DNA of 64,000 nt from Pseudomonas anguilliseptica (lineage in GTDB: Bacteria; Pseudomonadota; Gammaproteobacteria; Pseudomonadales; Pseudomonadaceae). A model generated the notes under the pieces. The model saw nothing but the letters and a program-made list of their open reading frames with translations. It did not search any database and was not told the origin of the DNA. This document shows, piece after piece, positions 28,074-35,356 of this stretch; within the stretch, counting starts at the first letter, position 1, and each line of letters begins with the position of its first letter. The DNA is taken from contig NZ_FNSC01000001.1 in assembly GCF_900105355.1 (NCBI RefSeq), positions 1 to 64,000 on the forward strand. Reading direction: 5' to 3'. The position numbers and the translations under genes are program-made.

Positions 28074-28096
28074 GGCATCTACACTGAGCAGATGCC
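28074..28096. terminator. small hairpin after VOC gene
   Basis: Stem GGCATCT/AGATGCC with a nine-base loop and no T-tract. The remaining 28097-28260 shows no gene. Confidence 0.35.
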
Positions 28097-28260
28097 GGGC
28101 GCAGCGACAACCGCATCAGCACTTGGCAAAACCCGCCGGCGGCAAACAGGCGTTCACTGTTCGGCGCCTTGCGGGTATGGTGAACACAAGGGTCATACTG
28201 CCAATTGGCCAGTAACCGACCCGATAAACCGTCAATCACCTATCGACATAATGTGAGCGC

Positions 28261-29595
28261 ATGAAAGCCAGCACCTACATGCCGACCGAAAACCTTGTCG
28301 ATCTGCTGCTCGACGCCATCTGCGTGGTCGACAGACGCGGTCGCTTCGTTTTTGTCAGCGCCGCCTGCCAGCGGATTTTCGGCTACAGCGCAGACGAGAT
28401 GATCGGCCAGGTGATGATCGATATGGTGCATCCCGAAGACCGCGCAAAAACCCTGCAGGCCGCCAAGGAAATAATGGCCGGCGCGCATAAACCGAACTTC
28501 GAGAACCGTTACCTGCGCAAGGATGGCAGCACCGTCTACATCCTCTGGTCTGCACGCTGGTCAGAAGACGATCAGGTACGCATCGCTGTCGCCCATGACA
28601 TCACCGAACGTAAGCGCAGCGAAGCCCTGCAGACCGCGCTGTACGGCATATCCGAAGCGGCCCATTCCGCCAAGGACCTACTCGGGCTGTTTCAGCAGGT
28701 GCACCAGATCGTTGGCGAACTGCTGCCAACCATCAGTTTTTCCGTGGCGCTGTACGATGAACAGAACGACGAGCTGAGCTTCCCCTACCCTGCCGAACAA
28801 CCGCCAGCAACGGCCGCCGATACGCCGCTGAATGCTGCCACGCTGAGCGCCCAGGTGATTCGCAGCGGCAACACCCTGCTGCTGCCCAACGCCTGTCAAA
28901 CACTGACCGATGTTTCACACAGCTGGCTCGGCGTTCCGCTGCGCTCACACCGTGGGATTATCGGCGCACTGCTGGTGCAGAGCAGTGCTTCTACGCGCTA
29001 CAGCGAACGTGATCAGGAACTGCTGCAATTTGTCTCGACCCAGGTGGCCACGGCCATCGAGCGCCAGCAGATGCTCAGCCATCTGCAGTTTATGGCGCAG
29101 TACGACCAGCTCACCCAACTGCCCAACCGCGCACTACTGCGCGACCGTTTGCATACGGCCCTGGCCCGCGCGCGCCGCGAGCAGTCGCAAGTGGCGCTGC
29201 TGTTTCTCGATCTGGACAAGTTCAAGCTGGTCAACGACAGCCTCGGCCATGCTGCTGGCGATCAGTTGCTGCAAGGCGTCGCACAGCGTATCCAGCTGTG
29301 TCTACGTGAGGTCGATACCGTGGCGCGCTTTGCCGGAGATGAATTCGTCGTGCTGCTGGAAGACTTCCACTCAGCCGATCACGCCAATGTGGTGGCGGAG
29401 AAAATCCGCCAGAGTCTTAATCAGCCCTTTGAGCTGTGCGGACGCAGCCAGACCATTCTGCCGAGCATTGGCATCGCCCTGTATCCGCAACACGCCCAGG
29501 ATGAACAGCAACTGCTGCAACACGCTGACAACGCCATGTATCGGGCCAAGCAGAAAGGCGGTAACCGTGCGCACAGCGCCCTTGAGCTGAAATAG
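28261..29595 (+). CDS. PAS-GAF-GGDEF diguanylate cyclase
   Basis: A 444-residue signalling enzyme with an N-terminal PAS domain (about 8-118, ending HDITERKRSE), a GAF-type sensor (about 135-270) and a C-terminal GGDEF domain (about 280-440). The active-site loop reads RFAGDEF (about 356-362); AGDEF is a known functional variant. An RxxD inhibitory site (REVD, 349-352) lies five residues before it, so c-di-GMP feedback inhibition is likely. There is no membrane segment, so it is cytosolic. Together with the HD-GYP protein at 10.8 kb, the window carries both a maker and a breaker of c-di-GMP. The stop is TAG. Confidence 0.9.
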   Translation: MKASTYMPTENLVDLLLDAICVVDRRGRFVFVSAACQRIFGYSADEMIGQVMIDMVHPEDRAKTLQAAKEIMAGAHKPNFENRYLRKDGSTVYILWSARWSEDDQVRIAVAHDITERKRSEALQTALYGISEAAHSAKDLLGLFQQVHQIVGELLPTISFSVALYDEQNDELSFPYPAEQPPATAADTPLNAATLSAQVIRSGNTLLLPNACQTLTDVSHSWLGVPLRSHRGIIGALLVQSSASTRYSERDQELLQFVSTQVATAIERQQMLSHLQFMAQYDQLTQLPNRALLRDRLHTALARARREQSQVALLFLDLDKFKLVNDSLGHAAGDQLLQGVAQRIQLCLREVDTVARFAGDEFVVLLEDFHSADHANVVAEKIRQSLNQPFELCGRSQTILPSIGIALYPQHAQDEQQLLQHADNAMYRAKQKGGNRAHSALELK

Positions 29596-29602
29596 GCGCG
29601 CA

Positions 29603-29632
29603 TAAAAAAGCCCGCCAATTGGCGGGCTTATA
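29603..29632. terminator. bidirectional terminator
   Basis: An 11-bp stem AAGCCCGCCAA/TTGGCGGGCTT with A-runs on the left and T-rich sequence on the right, between convergent genes ending at 29595 and 29645. Confidence 0.9.
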
Positions 29633-29644
29633 ATGACGGCAGGC

Positions 29645-30424
29645 TTACTTCTCGACGAAGGCGCGCTCGATCAGGTAATCACCCGGCTCGCGCATGCGCG
29701 GCGAGACCTGCAGGCCGAACTCGTTGAGCACCTCGCTGGTTTCATCAAGCATGCTCGGGCTACCGCAGATCATTGCACGGTCGTCCTGCGGATTGATCGG
29801 CGGCAGGCCGATGTCCTTGAACAACTTGCCGCTGCGCATCAGGTCAGTCAGGCGACCCTGATTCTCGAATGGCTCGCGGGTCACGGTCGGGTAGTAGATC
29901 AGTTTGTCCTTCAGCGCATCGCCAAAGAACTCGTTCTGCGGCAGGTGCTCGGTGATGAATTCGCGGTAGGCCACTTCGTTCACATAACGCACGCCGTGAA
30001 CCAGAATCACCTTCTCAAAGCGCTCGTAGGTTTCCGGGTCCTGAATCACGCTCATAAACGGCGCCAGCCCAGTACCGGTGCTAAGCAGGTACAGGTGCTT
30101 GCCGGGTTTGAGGTCATCGAGCACCAGGGTGCCGGTGGGCTTCTTGCTGATGATCACCTCATCGCCTTCCTTGAGGTGCTGCAACTGCGAGGTCAGCGGA
30201 CCATCCGGCACCTTGATGCTGAAGAACTCCAGATGCTCTTCCCAGTTCGGGCTGGCGATCGAGTAGGCACGCATCAGTGGACGGCCGTTGTCCTGCTGCA
30301 AGCCGATCATCACAAACTGGCCATTCTCGAAGCGCAAACCTGGATCACGGGTGCACTTGAAGCTGAACAGCGTGTCGTTCCAGTGATGAACGCTGAGAAT
30401 GCGCTCGGAGTTAAGGTTGCTCAT
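29645..30424 (-). CDS. fpr: ferredoxin--NADP+ reductase
   Basis: A 259-residue bacterial subclass II FPR with the FAD motif RAYSIASPNW, GTGLAPFMSVI (NADP ribose/FAD contact), CGSPSML and the short C-terminal ending FVEK. It moves electrons between NADPH and ferredoxin or flavodoxin, and in pseudomonads is induced by oxidative stress and iron. GGAG precedes ATG 30424. It is divergent from the LysR-type finR gene, which in P. putida activates fpr. Confidence 0.93.
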   Translation of the reverse strand: MSNLNSERILSVHHWNDTLFSFKCTRDPGLRFENGQFVMIGLQQDNGRPLMRAYSIASPNWEEHLEFFSIKVPDGPLTSQLQHLKEGDEVIISKKPTGTLVLDDLKPGKHLYLLSTGTGLAPFMSVIQDPETYERFEKVILVHGVRYVNEVAYREFITEHLPQNEFFGDALKDKLIYYPTVTREPFENQGRLTDLMRSGKLFKDIGLPPINPQDDRAMICGSPSMLDETSEVLNEFGLQVSPRMREPGDYLIERAFVEK

Positions 30425-30509
30425 GTGCCGGGGCTCCGAAGAATAGATGATGCCTGCGCGCCTGTGCGCAATTGCACGGCATTGTAATGAGCGGCAGAAT
30501 ATCTGTTAA

Positions 30510-30546
30510 CTTGATTATCAAGATATAGGTTATCGGTTATATAGAT
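30510..30546. promoter_or_regulatory. FinR-type operator region between fpr and finR
   Basis: A perfect 13-base palindrome CTTGATTATCAAG is followed by an AT-rich imperfect repeat (ATATAGG...TTATAT) that reaches the finR start. LysR regulators bind such paired sites between divergent genes. The assignment to FinR follows from the gene pair, not from a test. Confidence 0.6.
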
Positions 30547-31473
30547 ATGCGATTTACTCTCAGACAGCTGCAAGTCTTCGTCGCCGTGGCCCAGCATGAA
30601 AGCGTGTCGCGCGCGGCCGATTCCCTGGCCCTGTCGCAATCGGCCACCAGTACTTCGCTCAGCGAACTGGAGCGGCAGTCCGACTGCCAGCTGTTCGACC
30701 GCGCCGGTAAACGCCTGTGCCTTAACGCCCTCGGCCTGCAGCTGTTGCCGCAAGCGGTGGCGCTGCTCGACCAGGCGAAGGAAATCGAGCGCCTGCTGGG
30801 CGGCAAGAGTGGCTACGGCTCGCTAAATGTCGGCGCCACCCTGACGGTCGGCAACTACCTGACGACCCTGCTGATCGGCAGTTTTATGCAGCGCCACCCG
30901 GAATGCCGGGTCAAATTGCAGGTGCACAACACCGCCTACGTGGTACAGCAGATCGCCCATTACGAGCTGGACATGGGCATGATCGAAGGTGACTGCCAGC
31001 ACCCGGATATCGAGGTGCAGCCCTGGGTTGAAGATGAGCTGGTGGTGTTCTGCGCGCCGCAGCATGCCCTGGCGCAGCGTGGTGAGGCGAGCCTGGAAGA
31101 GCTGACGCGCGAGGCCTGGATTCTGCGTGAACAAGGCTCCGGCACACGCCTGACCTTCGACCAGGCCATGCGCCATCACCCCAGCAGCCTGAATATCCGC
31201 CTGGAGCTGGAACACACCGAGGCGATCAAACGTGCCGTGGAATCAGGCCTGGGGATAGGCTGTATTTCCCGCCTGGCATTGCGCGATGCGTTTCGCCGCG
31301 GCAGCCTGGTGGCGGTGGAAACTCCCGAGCTGGATCTACGCCGGCAGTTCTACTTTATCTGGCACAAACAGAAGTACCAGACCGCCGCCATGCGTGAATT
31401 TATCGAACTGTGCCGCGCACTGACCGCCGGCGTGACGCGCAGCGATCAGATTGTGCTGCCTACTATCGCCTGA
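30547..31473 (+). CDS. finR: LysR family regulator FinR
   Basis: 308 residues. The winged HTH is at residues 1-60 (MRFTLRQLQVFVAVAQHESVSRAADSLALSQSATSTSLSELE) and the periplasmic-binding-like effector domain at about 90-300. In P. putida FinR activates fpr under superoxide stress, and the divergent placement here matches. No upstream ATG or GTG improves the start, and the coding sequence begins directly after the operator palindromes, suggesting autorepression. Confidence 0.88.
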   Translation: MRFTLRQLQVFVAVAQHESVSRAADSLALSQSATSTSLSELERQSDCQLFDRAGKRLCLNALGLQLLPQAVALLDQAKEIERLLGGKSGYGSLNVGATLTVGNYLTTLLIGSFMQRHPECRVKLQVHNTAYVVQQIAHYELDMGMIEGDCQHPDIEVQPWVEDELVVFCAPQHALAQRGEASLEELTREAWILREQGSGTRLTFDQAMRHHPSSLNIRLELEHTEAIKRAVESGLGIGCISRLALRDAFRRGSLVAVETPELDLRRQFYFIWHKQKYQTAAMREFIELCRALTAGVTRSDQIVLPTIA

Positions 31474-31484
31474 GGACGGCGGAG

Positions 31485-31850
31485 TTAGCCAAGCAGGATA
31501 ATCGCCCACACCAGGGCAATCAGGCTGAGAGCAGTGAACTGGGCGGCGCTGCCCATGTCCTTGGCATTCTTTGACAGCGGGTGCAGCTCCAGCGAGATGC
31601 GGTCAATGGCCGCCTCCACCGCCGAGTTGAGCAGCTCGACGATCAGCGCCAGCAGACACACCGCAACCATCAAGGCGCGCTCGACGCGGCTGACATCCAG
31701 ATAGAACGCCAAAGGCACCAGAATCAGGTTGATCAGCAGCAGCTGTCGAAAGGCGGCTTCACCGGTAAAGGCGGCGCGCAGGCCGGCCAGGGAATAACCG
31801 GTGGCATTGAGAACACGTTTAAGGCCGGTCTGGCCTTTGAATGGCGACAT
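31485..31850 (-). CDS. dgkA: diacylglycerol kinase
   Basis: A 121-residue inner-membrane trimeric kinase that phosphorylates diacylglycerol to recycle it into phospholipids. The three helices and the catalytic signature VELLNSAVEAAIDRISLELHPLSKNAKDMGSA are all present. ATG 31850 gives the normal N-terminus MSPFKGQTGLKR; upstream ATGs add unconserved residues. It lies directly downstream of erdR on the same strand, as in P. aeruginosa. Confidence 0.93.
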   Translation of the reverse strand: MSPFKGQTGLKRVLNATGYSLAGLRAAFTGEAAFRQLLLINLILVPLAFYLDVSRVERALMVAVCLLALIVELLNSAVEAAIDRISLELHPLSKNAKDMGSAAQFTALSLIALVWAIILLG

Positions 31851-31908
31851 CATCACAACCATCTCGAGAAAGCCCGGCAGGCTACGCCAAGCCCGGGAGA
31901 AAAGCACT

Positions 31909-32559
31909 TCAGTCAGATGGAATCGATTCCAGCTGCTGCAACAGCAACGCCGCCTGTGTGCGAGTACGAACCCCGAGCTTGCGGAAAATCGCCGTGACAT
32001 GGGCCTTAACTGTGGCCTCGGAGACGCTCAGCTCATAGGCAATCTGCTTGTTCAGCAAGCCGTCACAGACCATGGTCAGCACACGGAATTGCTGCGGCGT
32101 CAGGCTGGCCAGGCCGGCGCTGGCGGCCTTGGCCTCAGCCGACAGGGCAATCGCCTCCTGAGTCTGCTGTGGCCACCAGACTTCGCCATCAAGCACCAGA
32201 CGCACGGCCTGCTGGATGGTTTCCAATGGGCTGGATTTGGGGATAAAGCCGCTGGCACCAAACTCTCGCGAGCGCGCGACGATGGACGGCTCTTCCTGAG
32301 CGGAGATCATCACCACCGGAATATGCGGGTATTGCCCGCGCAGCAGCACCAGGCCAGAGAAGCCGTAGACACCGGGCATATTGAGGTCAAGCAGCACCAG
32401 ATCCCAATCGGTCTTCTGCGCCAGGCAGGCTTCCAGCTCAGCAATACTGGCCGCTTCAACCAGCCGCACATCCGGCCCTAGACCCAGTGTCAGCGCCTGT
32501 TGCAAGGCACTGCGAAACAAGGGGTGATCATCGGCAATAAGGATTTCAAAAGCGGCCAT
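31909..32559 (-). CDS. erdR: LuxR-type response regulator ErdR
   Basis: 216 residues. The receiver domain (1-120) has the phospho-acceptor in LVLLDLNMPG and acidic pair ADD near residue 10; the C-terminal LuxR HTH (about 150-210) reads LTPQQFRVLTMVCDGLLNKQIAYELSVSEATVKAHVTAIFRKLGV. ErdR (AgmR) is known in P. aeruginosa as an orphan response regulator controlling ethanol and related carbon oxidation genes, and neighbouring dgkA repeats the PAO1 order. ATG 32559 was chosen for the MxxFEILIADDHP start. A CA motif and AGGATTCACC lie upstream. Confidence 0.9.
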   Translation of the reverse strand: MAAFEILIADDHPLFRSALQQALTLGLGPDVRLVEAASIAELEACLAQKTDWDLVLLDLNMPGVYGFSGLVLLRGQYPHIPVVMISAQEEPSIVARSREFGASGFIPKSSPLETIQQAVRLVLDGEVWWPQQTQEAIALSAEAKAASAGLASLTPQQFRVLTMVCDGLLNKQIAYELSVSEATVKAHVTAIFRKLGVRTRTQAALLLQQLESIPSD

Positions 32560-32570
32560 GGTGAATCCTG

Positions 32571-32578
32571 TTTTTGTT
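32571..32578 (-). promoter_or_regulatory. CA motif (AACAAAAA), candidate Hfq/Crc site
   Basis: AACAAAAA in the erdR leader fits AANAANAA. It suggests carbon-dependent control of this alcohol-oxidation regulator; this is inferred. Confidence 0.4.
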
Positions 32579-32758
32579 ATGTGGATACCCGCCAGGGGTA
32601 CTGCCCAGGGCACGGTGAACAATGCGTGCAGGCCGCAGGGTTGCAGTGCAACCAGACCTGAAAACGCAGAAAAGCGACCAAGCATGCCCAGCGCTGACGG
32701 GGTGGTCAAGCACGACGCTTTGCGGCACAGTTCGCAACTTTGCCGACGAGAGCCTGAA

Positions 32759-33661
32759 ATGCGAAGCCACGCCCTGCGCGCCGACCTGTTAATGCTGCTT
32801 ACCGCGATGATCTGGGGCTCCTCATTTGTCGCCCAGCGCCTGGGCATGGATTCCATCGGCCCATTCCTCTACAGCGGCCTGCGCTTTGCCTTGGCGGCGC
32901 TGATTCTGCTACCCGTGCTGCGTCTACTGGAAGGTCGCAGCAGCAGCAGCGCGGCGGTAGCGCCACTGAACAGCCAACTGCTGCGTGGCGGTGTGCTGAT
33001 GGGCCTGGCGCTGGCCCTGGGGATCAACCTGCAGCAAGTTGGCCTGCTGTTTACCAGCGTCACCAACTCCGGCTTTATCACCGGGCTGTACGTGATCATC
33101 GTGCCGCTGCTGGGGCTGTTTATCGGCCATAAGACCGGCCTGGGCATCTGGTTGGGGGCCTGCCTGGCGGTGGTCGGCATGTTCCTGCTCAGCGTTGGCG
33201 AGGGCTTTACCGTGGCCTCTGGTGACTGGCTGCAACTGGCCGGGGCCTTCGTCTGGGGCGTGCATGTGCTGCTGGTAGGTTTCTTTGCCGGCCGCCATGA
33301 CCCGCTGCGCCTGGCCCTGGTGCAGTTCATCACCTGCGCGGTAATCAGCCTGGTGCTGGCGGTGATCTTCGAGGAAATCCAGCTGCAATCGATCATCGCC
33401 GCCGGCCCGGCGATTCTCTTTGGCGGCATCTTCGGTGTGGCCGTCGGTTTTACCCTGCAGGTGGTGGCGCAGAAAGACGCTATCGCTTCCCACGCTGCGA
33501 TCATCCTCTCGCTAGAAGCGGTTTTCGCTGCCATCGCCGGGGCCTGGCTACTGGGTGAATCGCTGGAGCTGCGCGGCTACTTTGGCTGTGCGCTGATGTT
33601 TGCCGGCATGCTGCTGGCGCAGTTGTGGCCAAAGAAATTGGCCCCAAACCAGGTCGTTTAA
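32759..33661 (+). CDS. EamA family (DMT superfamily) transporter
   Basis: 300 residues forming ten hydrophobic helices in two EamA repeats: first half LLMLLTAMIWGSSFVAQRLGMD, second half WLQLAGAFVWGVHVLLVGFFAG. The C-terminal helix GYFGCALMFAGMLLAQLW is conserved. These proteins export amino acids or metabolites; the substrate is not predictable. ATG 32759 is the first with conserved sequence. The last residues QVV and the TAA lie inside the terminal inverted repeat of the element at 33650-33789, so the insertion may have replaced the original C-terminus by a few residues. Confidence 0.85.
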   Translation: MRSHALRADLLMLLTAMIWGSSFVAQRLGMDSIGPFLYSGLRFALAALILLPVLRLLEGRSSSSAAVAPLNSQLLRGGVLMGLALALGINLQQVGLLFTSVTNSGFITGLYVIIVPLLGLFIGHKTGLGIWLGACLAVVGMFLLSVGEGFTVASGDWLQLAGAFVWGVHVLLVGFFAGRHDPLRLALVQFITCAVISLVLAVIFEEIQLQSIIAAGPAILFGGIFGVAVGFTLQVVAQKDAIASHAAIILSLEAVFAAIAGAWLLGESLELRGYFGCALMFAGMLLAQLWPKKLAPNQVV

Positions 33662-33789
33662 AAACGTAGGCGAGGCAGCCGAGACAAGGCGAAAACAGGC
33701 GAGGAAGCGGAGTTTGCGAGCTGTAAATGAGCATTCCGAGCCTGCTTTCAACGCCGTATCGGCAACGCAGGTAGTTTTTCAACGACCTG
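33650..33789. mobile_element. MITE-like inverted-repeat element (140 bp)
   Basis: The ends CAGGTCGTTTAAAAAC and, inverted, CAGGTCGTTGAAAAAC match at 15 of 16 positions. The interior shares several 12-to-18-base blocks with the element at 7439-7608. It encodes no protein. The left repeat supplies the EamA stop codon, and the right repeat ends one base before the stop codon of the DTW gene, so it exactly fills the gap between two convergent genes. It may now act as a terminator. Confidence 0.55.
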
Positions 33790-34500
33790 CTAAAGAAACT
33801 CGCGCAGACGATCATGCATTGGATCATCCAACGGCACCGTGCGCGGCGCCTTGGCTGCCAGGTAGTGCTGACTGAAGACATCCAGATAGGCATTCAAACC
33901 ATCTGCAGCACGCTGGTCGCCGGCCAGTTCCAGGCACAGGGCGGCGACCTCAGCGGTGCAGAAATGATCGTCGCGCTTGGAGCGGCGCAGTTTGTAGCGC
34001 GACAGCTGCTCGGCCTGCAGGCTGAGCACCGGCAGGCTGTCGAGGTAGGGGCTTTTGCGAAACATTTTGCGCGCCTCGCTCCAGGTAGCATCCAGCAGCA
34101 CGAACAACGGCCGCTTGCCAGGCGCTGGCTGCACTTCGCTGACCACCCGCTCGGCGGCGACATATTCGCCCGGAAACACCAGATAAGGTTGCCACTGCGG
34201 ATCGCGCAGCAACGCCGGCAACTCGGCATCCACGGCAACCCGCGACCAGCCAAACGCCGAGGTATCGGCCAGCACATCGGCAATCAGCCAGCCAGTATTG
34301 CTCGGCTTGAGCGCCTCGACATCGTGCATCAGCAGACACACCGCAGACGTTGCGGCAATACGCGGGCGCCAGGCACACAGGCAGTGAGTCATCGCCAGAC
34401 GGCAAGCATCACAACGCACCGAGCGGCTGCCACGGGCAAGAAATGGTTTGGCACTGCGGGCAATCCGCGCAGCCCGCAAACGCGCGACGGCGTGGCTCAT
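33790..34500 (-). CDS. DTW domain protein, putative tRNA-uridine aminocarboxypropyltransferase
   Basis: 236 residues. A zinc-type cysteine cluster (RCDACRLAMTHCLCAWRP, about 30-47) is followed by the SPOUT-like core with the name-giving motif DATWSEARKMF and PCRR-type RYKLRRSKRDDHFCTAEVAA. DTW proteins such as TapT/YfiP attach a 3-amino-3-carboxypropyl group from SAM to uridine in the variable loop or acceptor arm of tRNA. ATG 34500 was chosen because family alignment starts MSHAVARLRAARIARS; ATG 34542 is also possible. Confidence 0.85.
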   Translation of the reverse strand: MSHAVARLRAARIARSAKPFLARGSRSVRCDACRLAMTHCLCAWRPRIAATSAVCLLMHDVEALKPSNTGWLIADVLADTSAFGWSRVAVDAELPALLRDPQWQPYLVFPGEYVAAERVVSEVQPAPGKRPLFVLLDATWSEARKMFRKSPYLDSLPVLSLQAEQLSRYKLRRSKRDDHFCTAEVAALCLELAGDQRAADGLNAYLDVFSQHYLAAKAPRTVPLDDPMHDRLREFL

Positions 34501-34718
34501 CAGGCGAGTACCTGACAGAAGAGAAGAAACGGCATGAGTCATCCAGGGGTCAGCAAGCGCGGCAGTCTAGCAAAGCCCGCTACAGCTTATTCAACCGTGC
34601 GTCTTGCTCCACCTGCCGTAGCAACTGCGCAAGTGTCGGCAGGCGAGTAAGATAACCGGCACTGAACCTCTACCCGGCACTGCCGGTCAGAAGGTGCGAC
34701 TCGACTTTGGAGAACCCC

Positions 34719-35117
34719 ATGCTGCGTTTGACCAGCCTGACCCTGGCCTTGAGCCTGCCCCTGCTTGCCCATGCCGCCACCCTGAAAGACTTTGAACTGA
34801 GCAAGACCCTGGAAAAAGTTGCGCGCGAAAGCAGCGTGGGCACGCCACGAGCGATCAATGAAGACATTCTTGATCAGGGCTACACCGTTGACGGCAGCGA
34901 GCTGGTCAATCACCTCAGCGTACGCAGCGAGCATGCAGCGCAGATGCGCGGCAACCCGGACGTGGTCCGCGCACAACTGGCCAACAGCGTGTGCCGCAAT
35001 GCCGGTTATCGCCAGTTGCTGGCACGCGGCGCGGCGCTGCGTTATGAATTCAGCGAATACAAGAGCAACCGCCCGGTGACCAGCGAGCGTTTCAGCAAAG
35101 CAGATTGCGGCCTGTAA
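34719..35117 (+). CDS. quorum-sensing-regulated virulence factor family protein (PA3611-like), secreted
   Basis: 132 residues with a Sec signal (MLRLTSLTLALSLPLLAHA) and the mature conserved block SSVGTPRAINEDILDQGYTVDGSELVNHLSVR, nearly identical in pattern to P. aeruginosa PA3611, whose structure is known but whose biochemical role is not. A cysteine pair (VCRNAGY...KADCGL) probably forms a disulphide. GGAG lies seven bases before ATG 34719; a TTG four codons earlier is an alternative. Its position before the phosphoketolase-like cluster again follows PAO1. Confidence 0.8.
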   Translation: MLRLTSLTLALSLPLLAHAATLKDFELSKTLEKVARESSVGTPRAINEDILDQGYTVDGSELVNHLSVRSEHAAQMRGNPDVVRAQLANSVCRNAGYRQLLARGAALRYEFSEYKSNRPVTSERFSKADCGL

Positions 35118-35120
35118 GGC

Positions 35121-35321
35121 TCAACCACCACCCTGTTGCGCACGCCGTTGCTCATCATCGGCGCGCAGATCTGCGAGCAACGCGTGCATGTAACGCGAAC
35201 GCCTCGCCGCACCTTCAAGCCGCTGCAAACACTCTTCTTCCAGGCTTATCTGGTTATTGCGCGCGGCCTGCTGCAACAGGCGGTACAAATCCACATAAAG
35301 GTCCAAGGTCAACTTAGGCAT
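35121..35321 (-). CDS. small conserved protein, ribbon-helix-helix-like
   Basis: 66 residues, MPKLTLDLYVDLYRLLQQAA followed by a charged helical tail. The short beta start (KLTLDLYVDLYR) followed by two helices resembles Arc/MetJ-type DNA-binding proteins, but the match is too short to be certain. AGGAGG-like GGAGGGG precedes ATG 35321. It reads in the same direction as, and lies downstream of, the phosphoketolase-like gene, 35 bases away, so is probably in its operon. Confidence 0.6.
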   Translation of the reverse strand: MPKLTLDLYVDLYRLLQQAARNNQISLEEECLQRLEGAARRSRYMHALLADLRADDEQRRAQQGGG

Positions 35322-35356
35322 ACCTGCCCCTCCATTTCCCGCACCCACTGGCCTCG

